Assembly: GCA_902806595.1 (NCBI GenBank) | Contig: CADCXC010000037.1 | Span: forward strand, 1,736,001 to 1,800,000 | Length of the DNA: 64,000 nt | From: Pyrenopolyporus hunteri | Lineage: Eukaryota > Ascomycota > Sordariomycetes > Xylariales > Hypoxylaceae | Direction: 5' to 3' | Shown: positions 35,816 to 47,623 of the stretch, piece after piece | How the letters are laid out: each line of letters opens with the position of its first letter | How positions within the stretch are numbered: the stretch's first letter is position 1 | Program-made: the position numbers and the translations under genes | Notes under the pieces: model-generated | Told to the model about the DNA's origin: nothing | Seen by the model: the letters and a program-made list of their open reading frames with translations, nothing else | The model's database searches: none

Positions 35816-36706
35816 ATGGCACACCCGCGAATAGAAGAAGTATCCGACAGCGACCTATCGGACCCGAGCGAGGGGGACATCGAGGACTTCCTAGAATCCG
35901 ATATCCTACGACAAAAAGCCCCCGCGACCTCCTCCTCCCACGCCCAACCACCATCCTCCTCGTCCTCCGGCCCGCGCCTGCAACACCCCTCCGCCGCGCC
36001 CCAAGCCCACCAAGTGCAGCCCAGCGACATCAAGGACTACCAGATGCTGTACCCGGTGTACTTCGACGCGACGCGCTCGCGCGCCGAGGGCCGGCGCGTG
36101 CCCAAGCCCCTCGCGGTCGCGAACCCGCTCGCGCGCGAGATCGCCGCGGCCTGCGCGGCGCTGCGGCTGTCGCCCGTCTTCGAGGCGCACCGCGTGCACC
36201 CGAAGGACTGGGCGAACCCGGGGCGGGTGCGGGTGAAGCTGTCCCCCAAGGGCGGCGGCGGCGGCGGCGGCGGCGCGAACCCCTACGCGGCGCAGGTCAA
36301 GAACAAGCACCACCTGTACGTCCTCGTCGCGCAGCACCTGCGGGCGCACCCGACGACGGACCGGAGCGACGCGCTGCGGCGCGTGCGCGTGCCGGGCCTC
36401 GCGGCGCCCGCCGACGACGAGCCGTGGCCGCGCCCCGCCGTCCCGCGCGGCTGGAAGATGGGCGAGCTGTTGCCCGCGTACAGCGCGGCCATGACGGGCG
36501 GCGGGGTCAGCGAGAACGCGTTCAAGGACATGATGCGCGAGATGCAGGGCGGTGGCGGTGGTGGGGGCGGGGGCGGGCCGGCGGATATGATGAGTATGTT
36601 TGGACAGGGGTTGGGAGGGTTCAGCGGTGCTGGGCCGAGTACGGGTGAGGCGGGTGGTGGTGGTGGTGGTGGGAAGAAAGGGAAGAAGGGTAAAGGGAAA
36701 GCGTAA
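35816..36706 (+). CDS. SEC65: Signal recognition particle subunit SRP19/Sec65
   Basis: Binds SRP RNA and helps assemble the SRP54-RNA core that targets ribosomes to the endoplasmic reticulum. Single exon, 296 residues. An acidic Ser/Asp N-terminal arm (EEVSDSDLSDPSEGDIEDFLESD) and a Ser/Pro-rich stretch lead to the SRP19 domain at about residues 72-190: DYQMLYPVYFDATRSRAEGRRVPK, ANPLAREIAAACAALRL and HPKDWANPGRVRVKL, then KNKHHLYVLVAQHLRAHPTT. The C-terminus has Gly runs, a short Met-rich patch and a strongly basic end (KKGKKGKGKA). Gly runs also interrupt the SRP19 domain after KLSPK, unlike yeast. Very high GC in third positions makes every antisense frame look open. It converges on the dynactin gene. 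Confidence 0.93.
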   Translation: MAHPRIEEVSDSDLSDPSEGDIEDFLESDILRQKAPATSSSHAQPPSSSSSGPRLQHPSAAPQAHQVQPSDIKDYQMLYPVYFDATRSRAEGRRVPKPLAVANPLAREIAAACAALRLSPVFEAHRVHPKDWANPGRVRVKLSPKGGGGGGGGANPYAAQVKNKHHLYVLVAQHLRAHPTTDRSDALRRVRVPGLAAPADDEPWPRPAVPRGWKMGELLPAYSAAMTGGGVSENAFKDMMREMQGGGGGGGGGGPADMMSMFGQGLGGFSGAGPSTGEAGGGGGGGKKGKKGKGKA

Positions 36707-37031
36707 GGGCTAGGCTGCGGTTTTATGTGACTATGCTCTGCTCTGCTCTGCTCACGGGGTGAGAGATATGCTTTTGACGTGAAGAGAAGGGGAATATATG
36801 CTCCCTACATCCAAGTCCTGTAGGAGACCTATCTTAAGACTACAACATGTCTTCAACGTCGAAGATGAATCAACGAAAAAGATATCATTATCGTGTAACT
36901 TCAAGGCTCGCCAAACATCATAGGCTACGCTGTAAATGTGTTGATACACGTTTTAACCAAGGGTATCTCCTCTTTCACCTTTAAACCTGCAATCATCATC
37001 TCCTCTCATATGTGTTGTTACACTTTACCGC
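36707..37031. other. Convergent spacer with TCTGC repeat
   Basis: 325 bp between SEC65 and dynactin stop codons. Contains a short pentanucleotide repeat (GCTCT units) at 36735-36753. Otherwise 3' untranslated sequence. Confidence 0.6.
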
Positions 37032-40000
37032 CTACATAGCTGCAGCCAGTCTCCCCTGCAAGCCTTCCCACTCCCTAGACCCGACAATCTGCACCTCTTT
37101 GGTGCCGACACCGGGTATCACCTTGCCATCGGCGTCGGGTAGTCTAATCTGTAGTCTCGCCGCGGCCTTACGCATCTTTGCGTGGTCCAGGTCTTGCTGT
37201 CTCTTATGCTCGGTCCCGAGTACCATCCTCGTCTTCTGGATGATGGAGTCGTGCCAGTTGCTCCACGCGGCGTAATCCTCAGCCTGCTTCGCGGCGTGAT
37301 ACTGCGGCGTCACCTTCGCAGGACGCCATGCCAGCTTGTCTTTCGGTAAGGAGTTCAGGTCGTAGACCTTAACGGACGTCGCGAGCTTTAGGAGCTCGCC
37401 CAACGCGTCCCTACCCTCAGTCGCCACGAGTGCCTTTCGCTGTTCCACGACGGGGACTGGCTTCCGCAGAGGCTCGGCCAGCCAATCGTGCCTGGCCTGC
37501 TCCGACGCGCGTGCACGTCGGTTATCTTCGCGCAGGTACCGGATGGCGGCTTGCAAGCTAGCGATGTCGTTCTTAAGAGCATCCATTTCACGCGCTGTGG
37601 CCACTGCGCGCTCCTGGCCAGCCTTGGTTCCGTTTCCGTCGGGACCGGCCTCCTCGCCGAAAGCCCTGCTATCGCCGGCGATCTTCTTCCACTTATCGCG
37701 GTCGGCCTCGAGGGTCTTGGCCTCACGGTCTTGTTGCTCGATGTCCTTCTTGAGGCTTGCCACGAGCTCCTGGGCGTCGACGATTTGGGCTTCAAGGTCC
37801 GCCATACGGGATGCCTTGGCGTTTGCGTCACGCATACGCGCCTCAAGCGTCTCAATACGGAGGGTAGCTGTGCTGAGGTTCTCGTCGCGCAACGCGATAG
37901 TACGACGAGCCTCATTGTAATGCTCCTTAAGTTGCCGTAATTCTTCCTCGGCATCGATCGGAATCGTCTTGAGGGCCTTGAGCTCTTGTGCGCGGAGGAT
38001 CCATGGCGCCGGGCTACGTTCAAACTCCTGGGTTTGGGATAGATCCGCGCATACAGCTGCAAGATCGGTGATTTGGCTAGTGAGTGTGCGGAGTTTAGAA
38101 AGATAAGTTGAGAAGAGGTCTGATTCGGCTGATGAGAACGCAGTCATCACCGTGCGTTGAACCGTGCTCTGGACCTCAGGGTATGTAAACGGTTCCGCCC
38201 GGCCTTCTTCGCTGAGTAGCGCATGAAGATCCACTCCGATCTTTCGGGACATCTCAGCAAGCTCCTGGCTCACGGCCTCGCACTGCTCGAACGCCTCGGC
38301 AGTGTCAGGGGTGAGAGCCAGCGATCTCGCTCTGAGGTCCTCCAGAGATCGTACTGCTTTTCCGATGATGACCTTGGCGCTACGTGTCTGGCTAATGACG
38401 GCGTCAGCCTTCTTCGCAAAATGCTGAGCAAGCTCGTCTTCGTCGCCGTTGGGTGGTATGACTCTTTGGACCATATCCTTTATGACGTTGAAGGCTGTGG
38501 CAGCAGACTCCATGTGGCTCTGCATCAAGACCGTCTTCATCTGCATTTCGTCTGCGAAACTTTCTAGGCCTTGCGAGATGTGGACCTCGCCTAGATGTGT
38601 CATGAGAGCAATAGTGCGTTGTAGTTCGCTAGCACACTGTTTCTCTTTCAGCTCATCACGTCGTAAGCCATCAATCCAGGCGTTCAGAGCGCGCTCGACA
38701 GGTTCCAATTCGTACAGAGCTCCTTCATACTTGGCAAATTCTTCCAGTGAACAGTGGCTGATAGCGTTTACGAAACGATCGCACATGGAAGAGACCCAGG
38801 TAAGCTTATCCAGCGCATCGCAACCGGCGAATGCATCATCTTCATGGCCGGGCTGCGCTTGTCCGTTGACACGTTCCTTGACGAATCCGTGTAATAAGTT
38901 CGCCTTGAAAGCTAACCGACGGAACCGTAGCAAAGCCATGACAGAGTCTCTGTCAGTGTTGTAGCTCTCGGGTAAGAATAACTTGACAATCTGGAGATGC
39001 TGTTGCGCTTCCTGAGCATCCATGCGCTGCAGCTCCAAGTCGATAGTTTTGACTTGAGTCTTCGCAGCCGAGATCTGAAGTTTCTGGTTGAGGTCCATCA
39101 TGGCTCTCGACTTGCTATTGAGCTGTTCAGATTCAGCCTCGTTGACTGCGTGAGACGCGCGCATATCCTCCAGGTCAGTCTGGAGATTCGTGACAAGCTC
39201 CCTGAATCGGGATAGTGTGTATTCCATGTCTCCAATGGTATCGTCCTTCTCGGCGGCTCTTCGTGCTTGCTCGGCAATGATACTATCCTTGAAATCGAGC
39301 TCCTCTTGCATTTCCTTTTCATTCTGAACATGATTAACTTCAAGCTCGTCGTTGATCTCTTTGAGTGCCTCAAGGTCATCTATCACGGCCTTCAATTCGT
39401 TAATATGTTCAGACTGTACCAACTTCTCGTAGCTGAGCTGTTCGATCATGGCCTCTGCGCCCAAGTTATCGTCGAGCTGTTGCCGAAGGTCTTCGGCACG
39501 CGTCTCAGACTCCAGTAATTTCTCCTTGGCGATCTGGTACTGCTCCTTGACGGCGTCGAATTCTTCGAGGTCCTTCTCCAGCGCCTTAATCTGCGCTCTC
39601 GACTCCTCTTCTTGCTGCTGAGTAAGATCCCGTAATCTGATGAGAGCTTCGCGTAGCCGCTCGTTGTGCCGCTCCATTTGTAGCCACCCTGCGCTTGCTC
39701 TTTCTTCAGGGGACATGCCCTGCGAATACTCGGCGTTTTCCTCGCGCAAAATCTCGACTTCGAGTTCGAGCTCTTCCGCCTTCTGCTTCAAGGCCTCAAG
39801 CTCGGCCTTGTAGACTTCGGCGGTCTCCTCGGCCATCTCTCGATCCAGCGTCGCGAGCTCCATGACGGAGTCATGTTCAGCTTGCAAAGCCTCGATCTGC
39901 TCTAGTCGCTCTTCAGCTTCCTTCAACTGCTTCTGGAGAGCGCTATTTTCCTGTGCCGTGACCTGGTACTTCCCCTCGATTTTCTTATAAATGCTTTCGA

Positions 40001-41105
40001 ATTTGTCGCGTTGCTCCTGGAGCCTCTCCATATCTTTCAGCTTTTCGCGGTCTTCCAGTCGCTTGCGCTCTAGGACCTTTAGTTTCGCTTTTAAGTCTTC
40101 GTTCTCTTTAGCAACATTGCTAGCAGCCGCACGAGCGCTAGATCCCACACTGGCAGGCGCTTTTGAGGATGTTGCACTCGCTACCGACTTCGAAGGGGCC
40201 GTCGAAGACGAAGCCGCAGATGTTAGTTTCTCCAAGGCCCTAGTTCTAGAGGTAACAGGGCTGACCGTCTGTTCTCCATCGCTCTTAAAGGGTGAGCCCA
40301 AGTCCGATCTATTTCCGCCCTCATTCCCCGACAACGAATCCCCTGACCGTACTCGGCCGGATGTAGGGCGCGCGGGGGCACGGGTAGGCGCAGTAGAAAC
40401 TCGGCTGGCAGGAGGCCTCGCGCCTCCAACCGTAGTTCTCGAAGCGTTAGACGATGTCGACAATTGTCTTCTAGCTCCGGCGGTAGGTAGCGCCGGTGGT
40501 CCCATGGAGGTTCTAGTGTTCGCAGCCGAAGGCCGAGACCTTGCACCAATCGAGGAAACGCGGGCATTCGACGGGGTACCAGTTCTCGACGTCGCGGCAC
40601 TGGGCCCGCCGCTCATCCCAAGTTGCTTTGTGGGAGACTTAGTGGGGGACTGTCATAAAGTCAGGACAAAAAAGGCCGAGTATACTAATATATATTGTAC
40701 TATACATACCCTCACCATACTAGAAGGTCGAGACGCTCGAGGCACCGGGCTCGGACTCGGCGCATTCAAGCTCACCCGCCTTCCCATCGTGGGGTCATTC
40801 ACGGAACTCGGTCGTCCGGCGGTCGAAGCCGTTCGCGATCCTCTTCGAACAGGACCAGTACTCCTAGGCGGGGGTGGAGCAGCCTGCAACACGGTAACGG
40901 CGGCAGGTCTGACGAACATTCCTCTTCCGGGGGAGCAGTCGAAATATCGCTCGCCCTGGACGGAGCCGTCATTCTTCCCGCCTTCATCTTCGAGCTCGAC
41001 ACCAACCCAGTCGCCCGTAGCGAAATGAGTTTGTCCGACATAACGGACGATGGCATTGCGACCGTCGCTCAGCCTAATTGCCTGCCCGACTTCTATCTCC
41101 GACAT
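37032..41105 (-). CDS. NIP100: Dynactin large subunit p150Glued
   Basis: Links cytoplasmic dynein to microtubules and cargo (ro-3 in Neurospora, nudM in Aspergillus). Coding parts (minus) are 40710-41105 and 37032-40649 with a 60-nt intron; the product is 1337 residues. Exon 1 holds the CAP-Gly domain at about 5-70: GQAIRLSDGRNAIVRYVGQT, then the groove motif GKNDGSVQGERYF and GRGMFVRP. A basic Ser/Thr/Pro-rich microtubule-binding region runs to about 300. It is followed by a very long heptad-rich coiled coil (about 310-670), a less repetitive middle domain (SVMALLRFRRLAFKANLLHGFVKERV..., the dynactin-type intercoil domain) and a second coiled coil. The C-terminal end is HDSIIQKTRMVLGTEHKRQQDLDHAKMRKAAARLQIRLP. 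Length matches other fungi. Confidence 0.95.
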
Positions 41106-42041
41106 ACTGGGCAGTCTCTTCTTTGCGATCAGTTCATAATGAGCAGGGCGTTTGTCATTGACCTTGAAATGTGACGTTCGAAGCCCTTCGTTCTTTGTTG
41201 AAGAGTTACGCGTTTTCTTAATTCGTCACGCGAATCTCGAATCGGAAGTACCTTAACTCTCCCTAGGTACGTACCTATCTTATCGGAGCTATCGCGGATA
41301 ATCACAGTACGGATATACAGTATCTTACGTTAACTGCATACGGTACCACACCCAACATCGTCATACGCATCGAAGGCTACATCACTCGAAGGCTTCGGCT
41401 TCTCATCACCACCACAGGACCTAACTCCGGGTCCTCCAAGATCAATACTCGAGATTAAGGGAAATTAAGCCCTGGGCATTAATTGGCAAAGCTTCCAATT
41501 TAACTGCCCGTTCTACATTGGAAATTACCGGTACCGCATCCGAGACTTCGTCCTACCAACCGGTCTCATATTCATCACGAGCAGCCGGACTGGGAACAGG
41601 ATCTTGTAACACCATAGAAGGGCAAAGAGAAAAAGTTCAAGTGATCTTATAAACTTCAAGAGCAGTATGTAAAGGGTATGCATGCGGTGCCCCTCGCAGC
41701 CCGTTTCGTCCTCTACCCGTGTCATTACATGATGCCCGTGTTCCCATACATGTACGTACAAGTGTAAGTTGTATCCAATTCCAACAATGATTTTCAAAAT
41801 AAAGTCGTCGTCAACATGGGGTATTGTGCTTTTTCCCTTTCTTTCTTTCTTTCTTCCTCTCCTCTCTCCCCTTCCCTCTCTACCTCTCTCTCTACCCTCT
41901 TGTTTCTCGTCTCTCGTCTCTTCTTCGCCCCTTCATCCCCCTTACCCCCTTTCTCATCACCACGCCAAACCCCCGCCCACAACGTAAATCCAGGATGTAT
42001 GTATTGTATGTAAGAGGTAGGTAAATAAGCCCGCAAATACC
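41106..42041. other. Spacer upstream of dynactin
   Basis: 936 bp between dynactin (5' side) and the HMG-box gene (3' side). A pyrimidine tract starts with CTTT tandem units at 41837-41855 and runs to about 41960. ORFs there are simple-sequence artefacts. Confidence 0.6.
41837..41960. repeat. CTTT microsatellite and pyrimidine tract
   Basis: About four CTTT units followed by C/T-only blocks. On the minus strand this is a GA-rich tract downstream of the HMG-box gene. Confidence 0.75.
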
Positions 42042-44694
42042 CTACGGCCGCGGCGCAACCCCAGCCTTGAAACTGCCGCTGCGCACCCACTCGATGATCT
42101 CGAAGCCGAGGCGGCGCTCCAGCTTCTCGTCCACGCCCCTGCCCCCCTCCGCCATGTGCAGGACCATGACGGCCGGGTTGGCGAACTCGACATAGTTATT
42201 GCCATTGCTGTTATTGCCATTGCCGTTATTGTTGTTATTGTTATTGCTACTACTTTGCCCCTCCACCTCCCCTCCCTCCCTTTTGACGTATATCGTCAAG
42301 TCCGGCCCTACAATCCCCCGCCACAGCGTCGCCACCCATTGCCAGTGGTCGTCTGCCCGGTACGCATCGTTGACGTGCAGCGAGCTCGCGTACCGGTCCG
42401 ACACCGTCAGGCTGTACCCGTCGGCCACGACGGCGACGGGCAGTTTAGGAGCGGTCGCGTCCTCGGCAGCGGCCTTGGAGCTTTCGCCCGTCTCGCCTTG
42501 CGGAGGAGTGCTTGTTGGCGGTGGCGGTGACGGGTGACTCGTGATGTATTTTATCAGGTCTTCCGACGTCTTGTGCCACTTCAACATCCGGGCGACGTAC
42601 GTTGCCAGCGGGCTTATGAGGCCCGATCCCCTCGGGTAGCTGGTCTCTCCCGTGCCTCGCTGGTTTTCGCTGGTAGCACTATTTTTCCTTTCGTCTGGTT
42701 CTCCTCCAAGCTGTGTCTGCGTATCATCCGCCCAAACCTTCACGGCATATTCGCCCGAGACTGCTAACGCCTTTTCCACCACGCTGGCTACCTCCTTTAG
42801 TATGGCCGGGGCTGCTCCTTCAACTGCGATGAGGGGGCCCCGCGTTTCGAACAAAGGTCCTCCTGGGCTGGGGGGCTTCAGGGGCGGGCTAATCGAACGT
42901 AGCACTTCGAGCTTCAGCAGGAACGACCATCTTGGTGGCGGGTGCTGCGGTTGTCTCGGAGGGGCATTAGCACCGTTTACGGCGCTGTGACTAGGTGGAG
43001 CACTAGGAGCCACGCGAGCCGACCCGGCTTCTGAGTTTATGACTGGCGAGTTTGGGATCTGTGTCTGAAGCGGAGGTAATCGGAGCGACTCATCAAATGC
43101 AGATCCGTGTCGGGTCGGCGTCGGAACAGGCTGGTATTGCATCGATGGGCGTGGCGGCGGTTGCATGTGAGAATGGCCGGAGTAGGGAGGTTGATATTGT
43201 ATGCCTGGCCTAGGTAACGGGCCGGGGCCGTAGCCAGCACTCGACATGGGAGGCCCGCTGACGGGCGGACGCTGGTATCGTGTGTCGGCCGGCATATATC
43301 CTATAGGCGGTGATCCGGGAACAAATATATTCGGCCCATTAAAGCGGCGACGTTTTATATCCACTGGTGTTCCTACCGGGGACATCATCGGATAGTCCTC
43401 ATCGATATTATGTAGGTGCGGTTGGGTATACCGACGGTCGTGTCCATCGATCGACAACATGCTTGCAGTTGATCCTCGGCGCAGATGGTCCGTCTCGATT
43501 ACACGCGGGTTCGGGGTCACGTAGGGGGGCATGCTCGATGCCGGTCTTGCGGTATCGGGCGTTGCGGCACTGAAAGGGGTTGATGGCGTCCTGGGTGTTG
43601 CGATATAGCGGCCACCGCACTTAGGACAGTGGCCGGGATCTTCACCGGTCGCTGGCAAGGGTCTGCTGCCGGCACTTTTACCTCCTCGTCGAGGCTGATA
43701 TCGGTAATCGGGGTATTGCCGTTGGTGACGGACCTTCTCCTCTTCTGCGAGGCGTTTCCAGCTCTCCTTCACTTCCTCAGGCTGCTCTCTCCATTGTTCT
43801 CCGATGAGCTTAGAGATCTCCGGATTGGCGAGTCCGGGATGCCGGGCGGCGACCTGGCCCTGGTAGTGCTGCCGATAAAGAATGAATGCTGTTGAAAGGG
43901 ACGAGAACAAGCGTTAGTTGTGTTATCTAAGGTTCAAACAAATCTACGACATGTTGCATTCGAGCAAGTGCGTTGTAAGATGGCTCGAGACAAGCAATTT
44001 ACATCTCGACCCTTTCATTTCCGCCCCTTTGACGCCTAGACCCAAAACTCAAATCATGGACAAAGAGATGGCCGTCCGAGGTACCCCGTTCCGAGACGGG
44101 GATACATCTGAGACCCATATTGTGTTTCTAAGAAGTGAAGCGAAGGGGAGTAATGGGTTGGAAGCAAGGAGTGGTGAAGATGATTTTCAGCTCAGGTCAG
44201 AGCCCCAAACTCGAGTTCGTCAAGAGGAAAAAGAAAAGGGCGAGGACAGAGATCGAGAATAAAAGTCCACTCTACGTACCGTTGCGTGGTCTAGGCACCT
44301 TAGGCGCCTTTGTACAGAGGCATATCAACTCCCTAGGCCCTTCGGCTGTATTAGGCGTTGTGAGGCTAGGGGTGTAGAGCCGAAGATCTTGGATTCGCGG
44401 TTGATTGGCCTCCTCGACGTCGATAGAGTATGTCCGTTTTCGAGTAATTCTAGCGGATAGAGAGGCTGAGGGGTTGTTATCGTCAGGGTGGTGCGTCTCT
44501 GTGGCCGATACAGGATTCGATCTTGCTACTGCTACCCCTCCGTCACCACGGGGGCTAGTTGCCATCGCAGGTTGGTTCTCCGTCTGCTCTGTCTGAACAG
44601 TCGTTACTGTAGCCGGAGAAGCTGTGGTGTGGAGGGAAGACCGATCATGTTGGGAGGTAGAAGGAGAAGAATGGCTACTGCCAGCTTCGGTCAT
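42042..44694 (-). CDS. HMG-box (MATA_HMG-like) transcription factor
   Basis: Nuclear DNA-bending regulator. Coding parts (minus) are 44280-44694 and 42042-43888 with a 391-nt intron; the product is 753 residues. The start at 44694 (MTEAGSSHSS) is the first ATG in the frame. Residues 1-125 are Ser/Thr-rich and disordered. The HMG box, about 131-200, is PKVPRPRN/AFILYRQHYQ (the slash marks the intron) through EISKLIGEQWREQPEEVKESWKRLAEEEK to RQYPDYRYQPRR. A CxxC-type patch (HCPKCGGRY) and a long Pro-rich region follow. The C-terminal 250 residues hold a conserved-looking block (RGPLIAVEGAAPAILKEVA) and an Asn run encoded by GTT/ATT repeats. The box type matches sexual-development regulators of the fmf-1/PaHMG5/Ste11 group, but that assignment is inference; it is not the mating-type gene by context. 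Confidence 0.85.
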
Positions 44695-46036
44695 GTTCTT
44701 CGCAAACGGAAGGACGACCAAGCAGAGTGTGTCGGTGGGTGGGGAGGACGGGCGGCCCAAATAGCGGAGTCCAATTCGGGAGCATACACGAGCTGTCACT
44801 ACAACGGCGGCCAACGTCTCAGGGGTCTGACATCTAAAGAGGGAAGAGGTCCGAGTGACGGTGGCGGCAATGGCGATATGATACGCCAACTATCTCATAA
44901 TAGAGAGATGCGTGTGGCTGTTGATCAGAGAAGCAGAGAACGTGAGACATGAATAAATGACGCGGGCAACAACTAAGGGCTTGTTGGGATTGTTTTCTTT
45001 GTTGGTATCCTTTCTATTCACAAGGCTCCAGCTGGCAGACAATGACCCTAGGGAGGAGAAGAAGCACCCCAGGCGGTCAATGACCTTATGCCGCCGCCGC
45101 CGCCGCTACCGCTACCGCTGATTCTCCTGCACACGAAAATATAGGTCTAACGTTGGCCATTGAGAGGGTGTGTGTGTGTGTGTGTGTGTGGCCAACGTAG
45201 CTAGTCAATGGGTGGAGAGAAGTGAATGGGGTCGAGAGAGAAGGGAATAAAAGGATAGGTTTCTTTAGGACTGTTGTCTCGGGAATATACTGAGGCTCAG
45301 GCTGTTGCAGATAGGGCCACATCTAGAGGCATACCTTTTTTCCCCCTTCCCTTTGTCCAGCGTTTGCAACAACCAGCCCTTAGCAGGCTACCTTACCGTT
45401 CGCAGTAGTCAATAATAGGCCAGTCATCCTGATGGTGACAGGACAAAAGTGGCCGGTATACAAAAACAACAAAGTCCACCAGATCAATGATCAATAGCAA
45501 TAGTGGCCTTGTCTAGCATTGTTAAAAGGATTTGGGGGTGCTTTCTATCTTAACTACTACCTGGTAGGCATAACATGACAACAACCCCTTGGTCCACTAG
45601 GAATGCTCTGCCATCCCCCAGCTGGAACGGAGGAGGGTATTGTATGCCCCCCCCCTCTCCCCTCACCTCCTCTCCCTGTTATTAGCAATAACAAAGACAA
45701 TGTCAAGGAAATTGAGCTAGATACAGGTCACGTGGGCTCATATCTTTTCATTGTCCCAAGCCAGGTTTTGTGAAGAAAAGTCGTTTGGCAATGTCTCAAA
45801 AGTCTTTCGGGGGTGGCGATCAAGAACCAACCAACCAGGTTGTCTCTATTCATATTGCGAACGACCAACGCACGAGTACACTTGGAAACTCCGAAACCCC
45901 CTCCGTAATGTAATTTTCCTATCCCGAATCCCTATTTTTTGCGGTCTCGGGCCCGCGGCCTCGCGAAATTAGATTATTATGACGAGTACTTTCCATGTTC
46001 TGAGGCTTCCCGCCTCTTTGAGACATATAACCGTGC
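44695..46036. other. Spacer upstream of HMG-box gene
   Basis: 1.34 kb. Contains a CCG/CTACCG repeat at 45088-45119 and a GT microsatellite of about 11 units at 45168-45190. No gene supported; the ORFs at 44488-44952 and 45086-45322 are repeat- or promoter-derived. Confidence 0.6.
45168..45190. repeat. GT dinucleotide microsatellite
   Basis: About 11 GT units about 480 bp upstream of the HMG-box gene start; can adopt alternative DNA structure and is likely length-polymorphic. Confidence 0.9.
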
Positions 46037-47623
46037 TCACGAGATAAACCCGCGTCCTGTCTCACCGCTCAATAAGTCGGCACTTCGCCGCGCGTCGAGG
46101 AAAAGCTCCTCGCACTCCGCGACGTCTTTCACATCAATCTGACTACGACCGTTGACTCGAGCAAGAATGCTAATTTCAAAATACGTTAATATAATTGACC
46201 CGGTTGGGAGGCGGTAACGAACGGGACGGGGAATCGCGAAATACACGTACCTTGCGGGAGTCAACAGCTGGAGGCCGTATCTGAGACTAATGCGCACGCC
46301 ATGCTCCGCGATCTTGTCGATAGCGGCATCGGTGATTTGTACGCCTTCCGTCGTCGCTCGGATGCGTACGATCCGCTTGATCTCGTCGGCCTCATACGGC
46401 GTGGTAGGGATGATGAGAAGCCGGGCTAGGAAGTCTGGGGGGATGCCGTGCGCAGCGACAACACCGTCCGTGCCACGAATAGTGCACATGCCTCGATTCG
46501 AAGCAAGCACGACAATGGGTGAGATGGAAGATTCTAGCGCGCGGTTTAGATACGTAAAGCACTCGATATCGAGCATGTGGGCCTATTGTAGATTAGCATC
46601 TTGCCTCGGAACCGAGCACACTGTCGCAGAATCATATTACCTCGTCGATGAACAGGACACCGGGGACGAGCTCGGCGACACCCTGGTCGATGTACTTGCT
46701 GACAACTTTGTTGATCTCGTCTCGTAGTTTTTCCGTGATCTCCGTCATCTTTGGCTTCATCAGTTGACCCATCATGCTCATAATATCCTGGCCGCCTTGG
46801 GGCCGAGCGTTTGCGACGTCCAAGTCGTGAAGCGTGACGTCCTGTACGATCTCTTTCTTCTTGTGAACCTCGCCCTTCGGAATAGGGACGTACTCCTCCG
46901 CCTCGAGATCGAATTCTGTAGCATATGCGTCTGATCGTCCAACCCTTTTGCAGGCACCGGTATTCGCCTCAATGTAGATAACATCTCCAACCGTGACCCT
47001 CTCCTTCTGGATAGCCTCATAGATGCTCGGATCTAGCCTGAGCTTCTTCTGGCCCCTCGCGCTCTTCAGCCCTATCAGCAGGGTACTAATGGTCTTTCCG
47101 TAGCCGCCCAACGGGTTCTCCGCCTCCTCGGGAGTAAGCTCTGTGACTTCGCCCTCGTAGACCTCCTTCGTCTCGCGTACTTTCAGGCCGATCGCTCTTC
47201 GGAAATTCTCCATCAAGACTTCGGTCTTCTTCACCTCGGTCGAGTAAATCTCGCTTCCGACGATGGGGCAGAATGGGATCTTGGTGCCGAGTTCGTGGCT
47301 AAGCGCGAGCGCGAGGGCTGTCTTCCCGGTTCCCGGCCCACCAGCAAGTAACACACCTCGACCAGCCATCTTCGAAGCGCGAATAAGGTCGACGACGACA
47401 CCGGCAGCCTATACCAAGCAAAAAGAAGAGCGGCAGGTCAGCTTAATATGGATAGTTATCGGATGAGGCTTGGGCTTACCTCTCGGGCTTGCTGTTGGCC
47501 TACAAAGCCGCCAGCCTGCTTCTCAGCGGTGCCATCGGACTTGAGGCCCAGTCCTTTGATGTGGGTGTGGGCGGCGGTTCGGTTCTCACGATTGTTACCC
47601 TTGACCTCACTAATCTGCACCAT
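46037..47623 (-). CDS. RVB1: RuvB-like helicase 1 (pontin), AAA+ ATPase
   Basis: With Rvb2 forms the hetero-hexameric ATPase of INO80, SWR1 and the R2TP chaperone in nucleus and cytoplasm. Coding parts (minus) are 47480-47623, 46641-47408, 46251-46582 and 46037-46169; the product is 458 residues, equal to the family length. The start MVQISEVKGNNRENRTAAHTH is canonical. Walker A GGPGTGKT is at 71-78, Walker B VLFIDE at 299-304, followed across an intron by AHMLDIECFTYLNRALE (Val is more usual than Ala here). The insertion domain is seen as VYEGEVTELTPEEAENPLGGYGKT. Sensor SNRG and the sensor-2 region LRYGLQLLTPASILARVNG are complete. The last intron (46170-46250) is 81 nt with no stop, so an unspliced read-through stays in frame and adds 27 residues. 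Confidence 0.96.

Noticed and set aside
35906..36531. Several 70-147-codon minus-strand ORFs over SEC65
   Set aside because: Shadows of a very GC-rich coding sequence; protein sequence is low-complexity and unlike any family.
32695..36706. Secondary-metabolite gene cluster around the P450
   Set aside because: Neighbours are SEC65 and PIS1 with no synthase, tailoring enzyme or cluster regulator within about 10 kb.
43918..44262. 114-codon plus ORF inside the HMG gene
   Set aside because: Lies entirely within the 391-nt intron on the other strand and has no domain.
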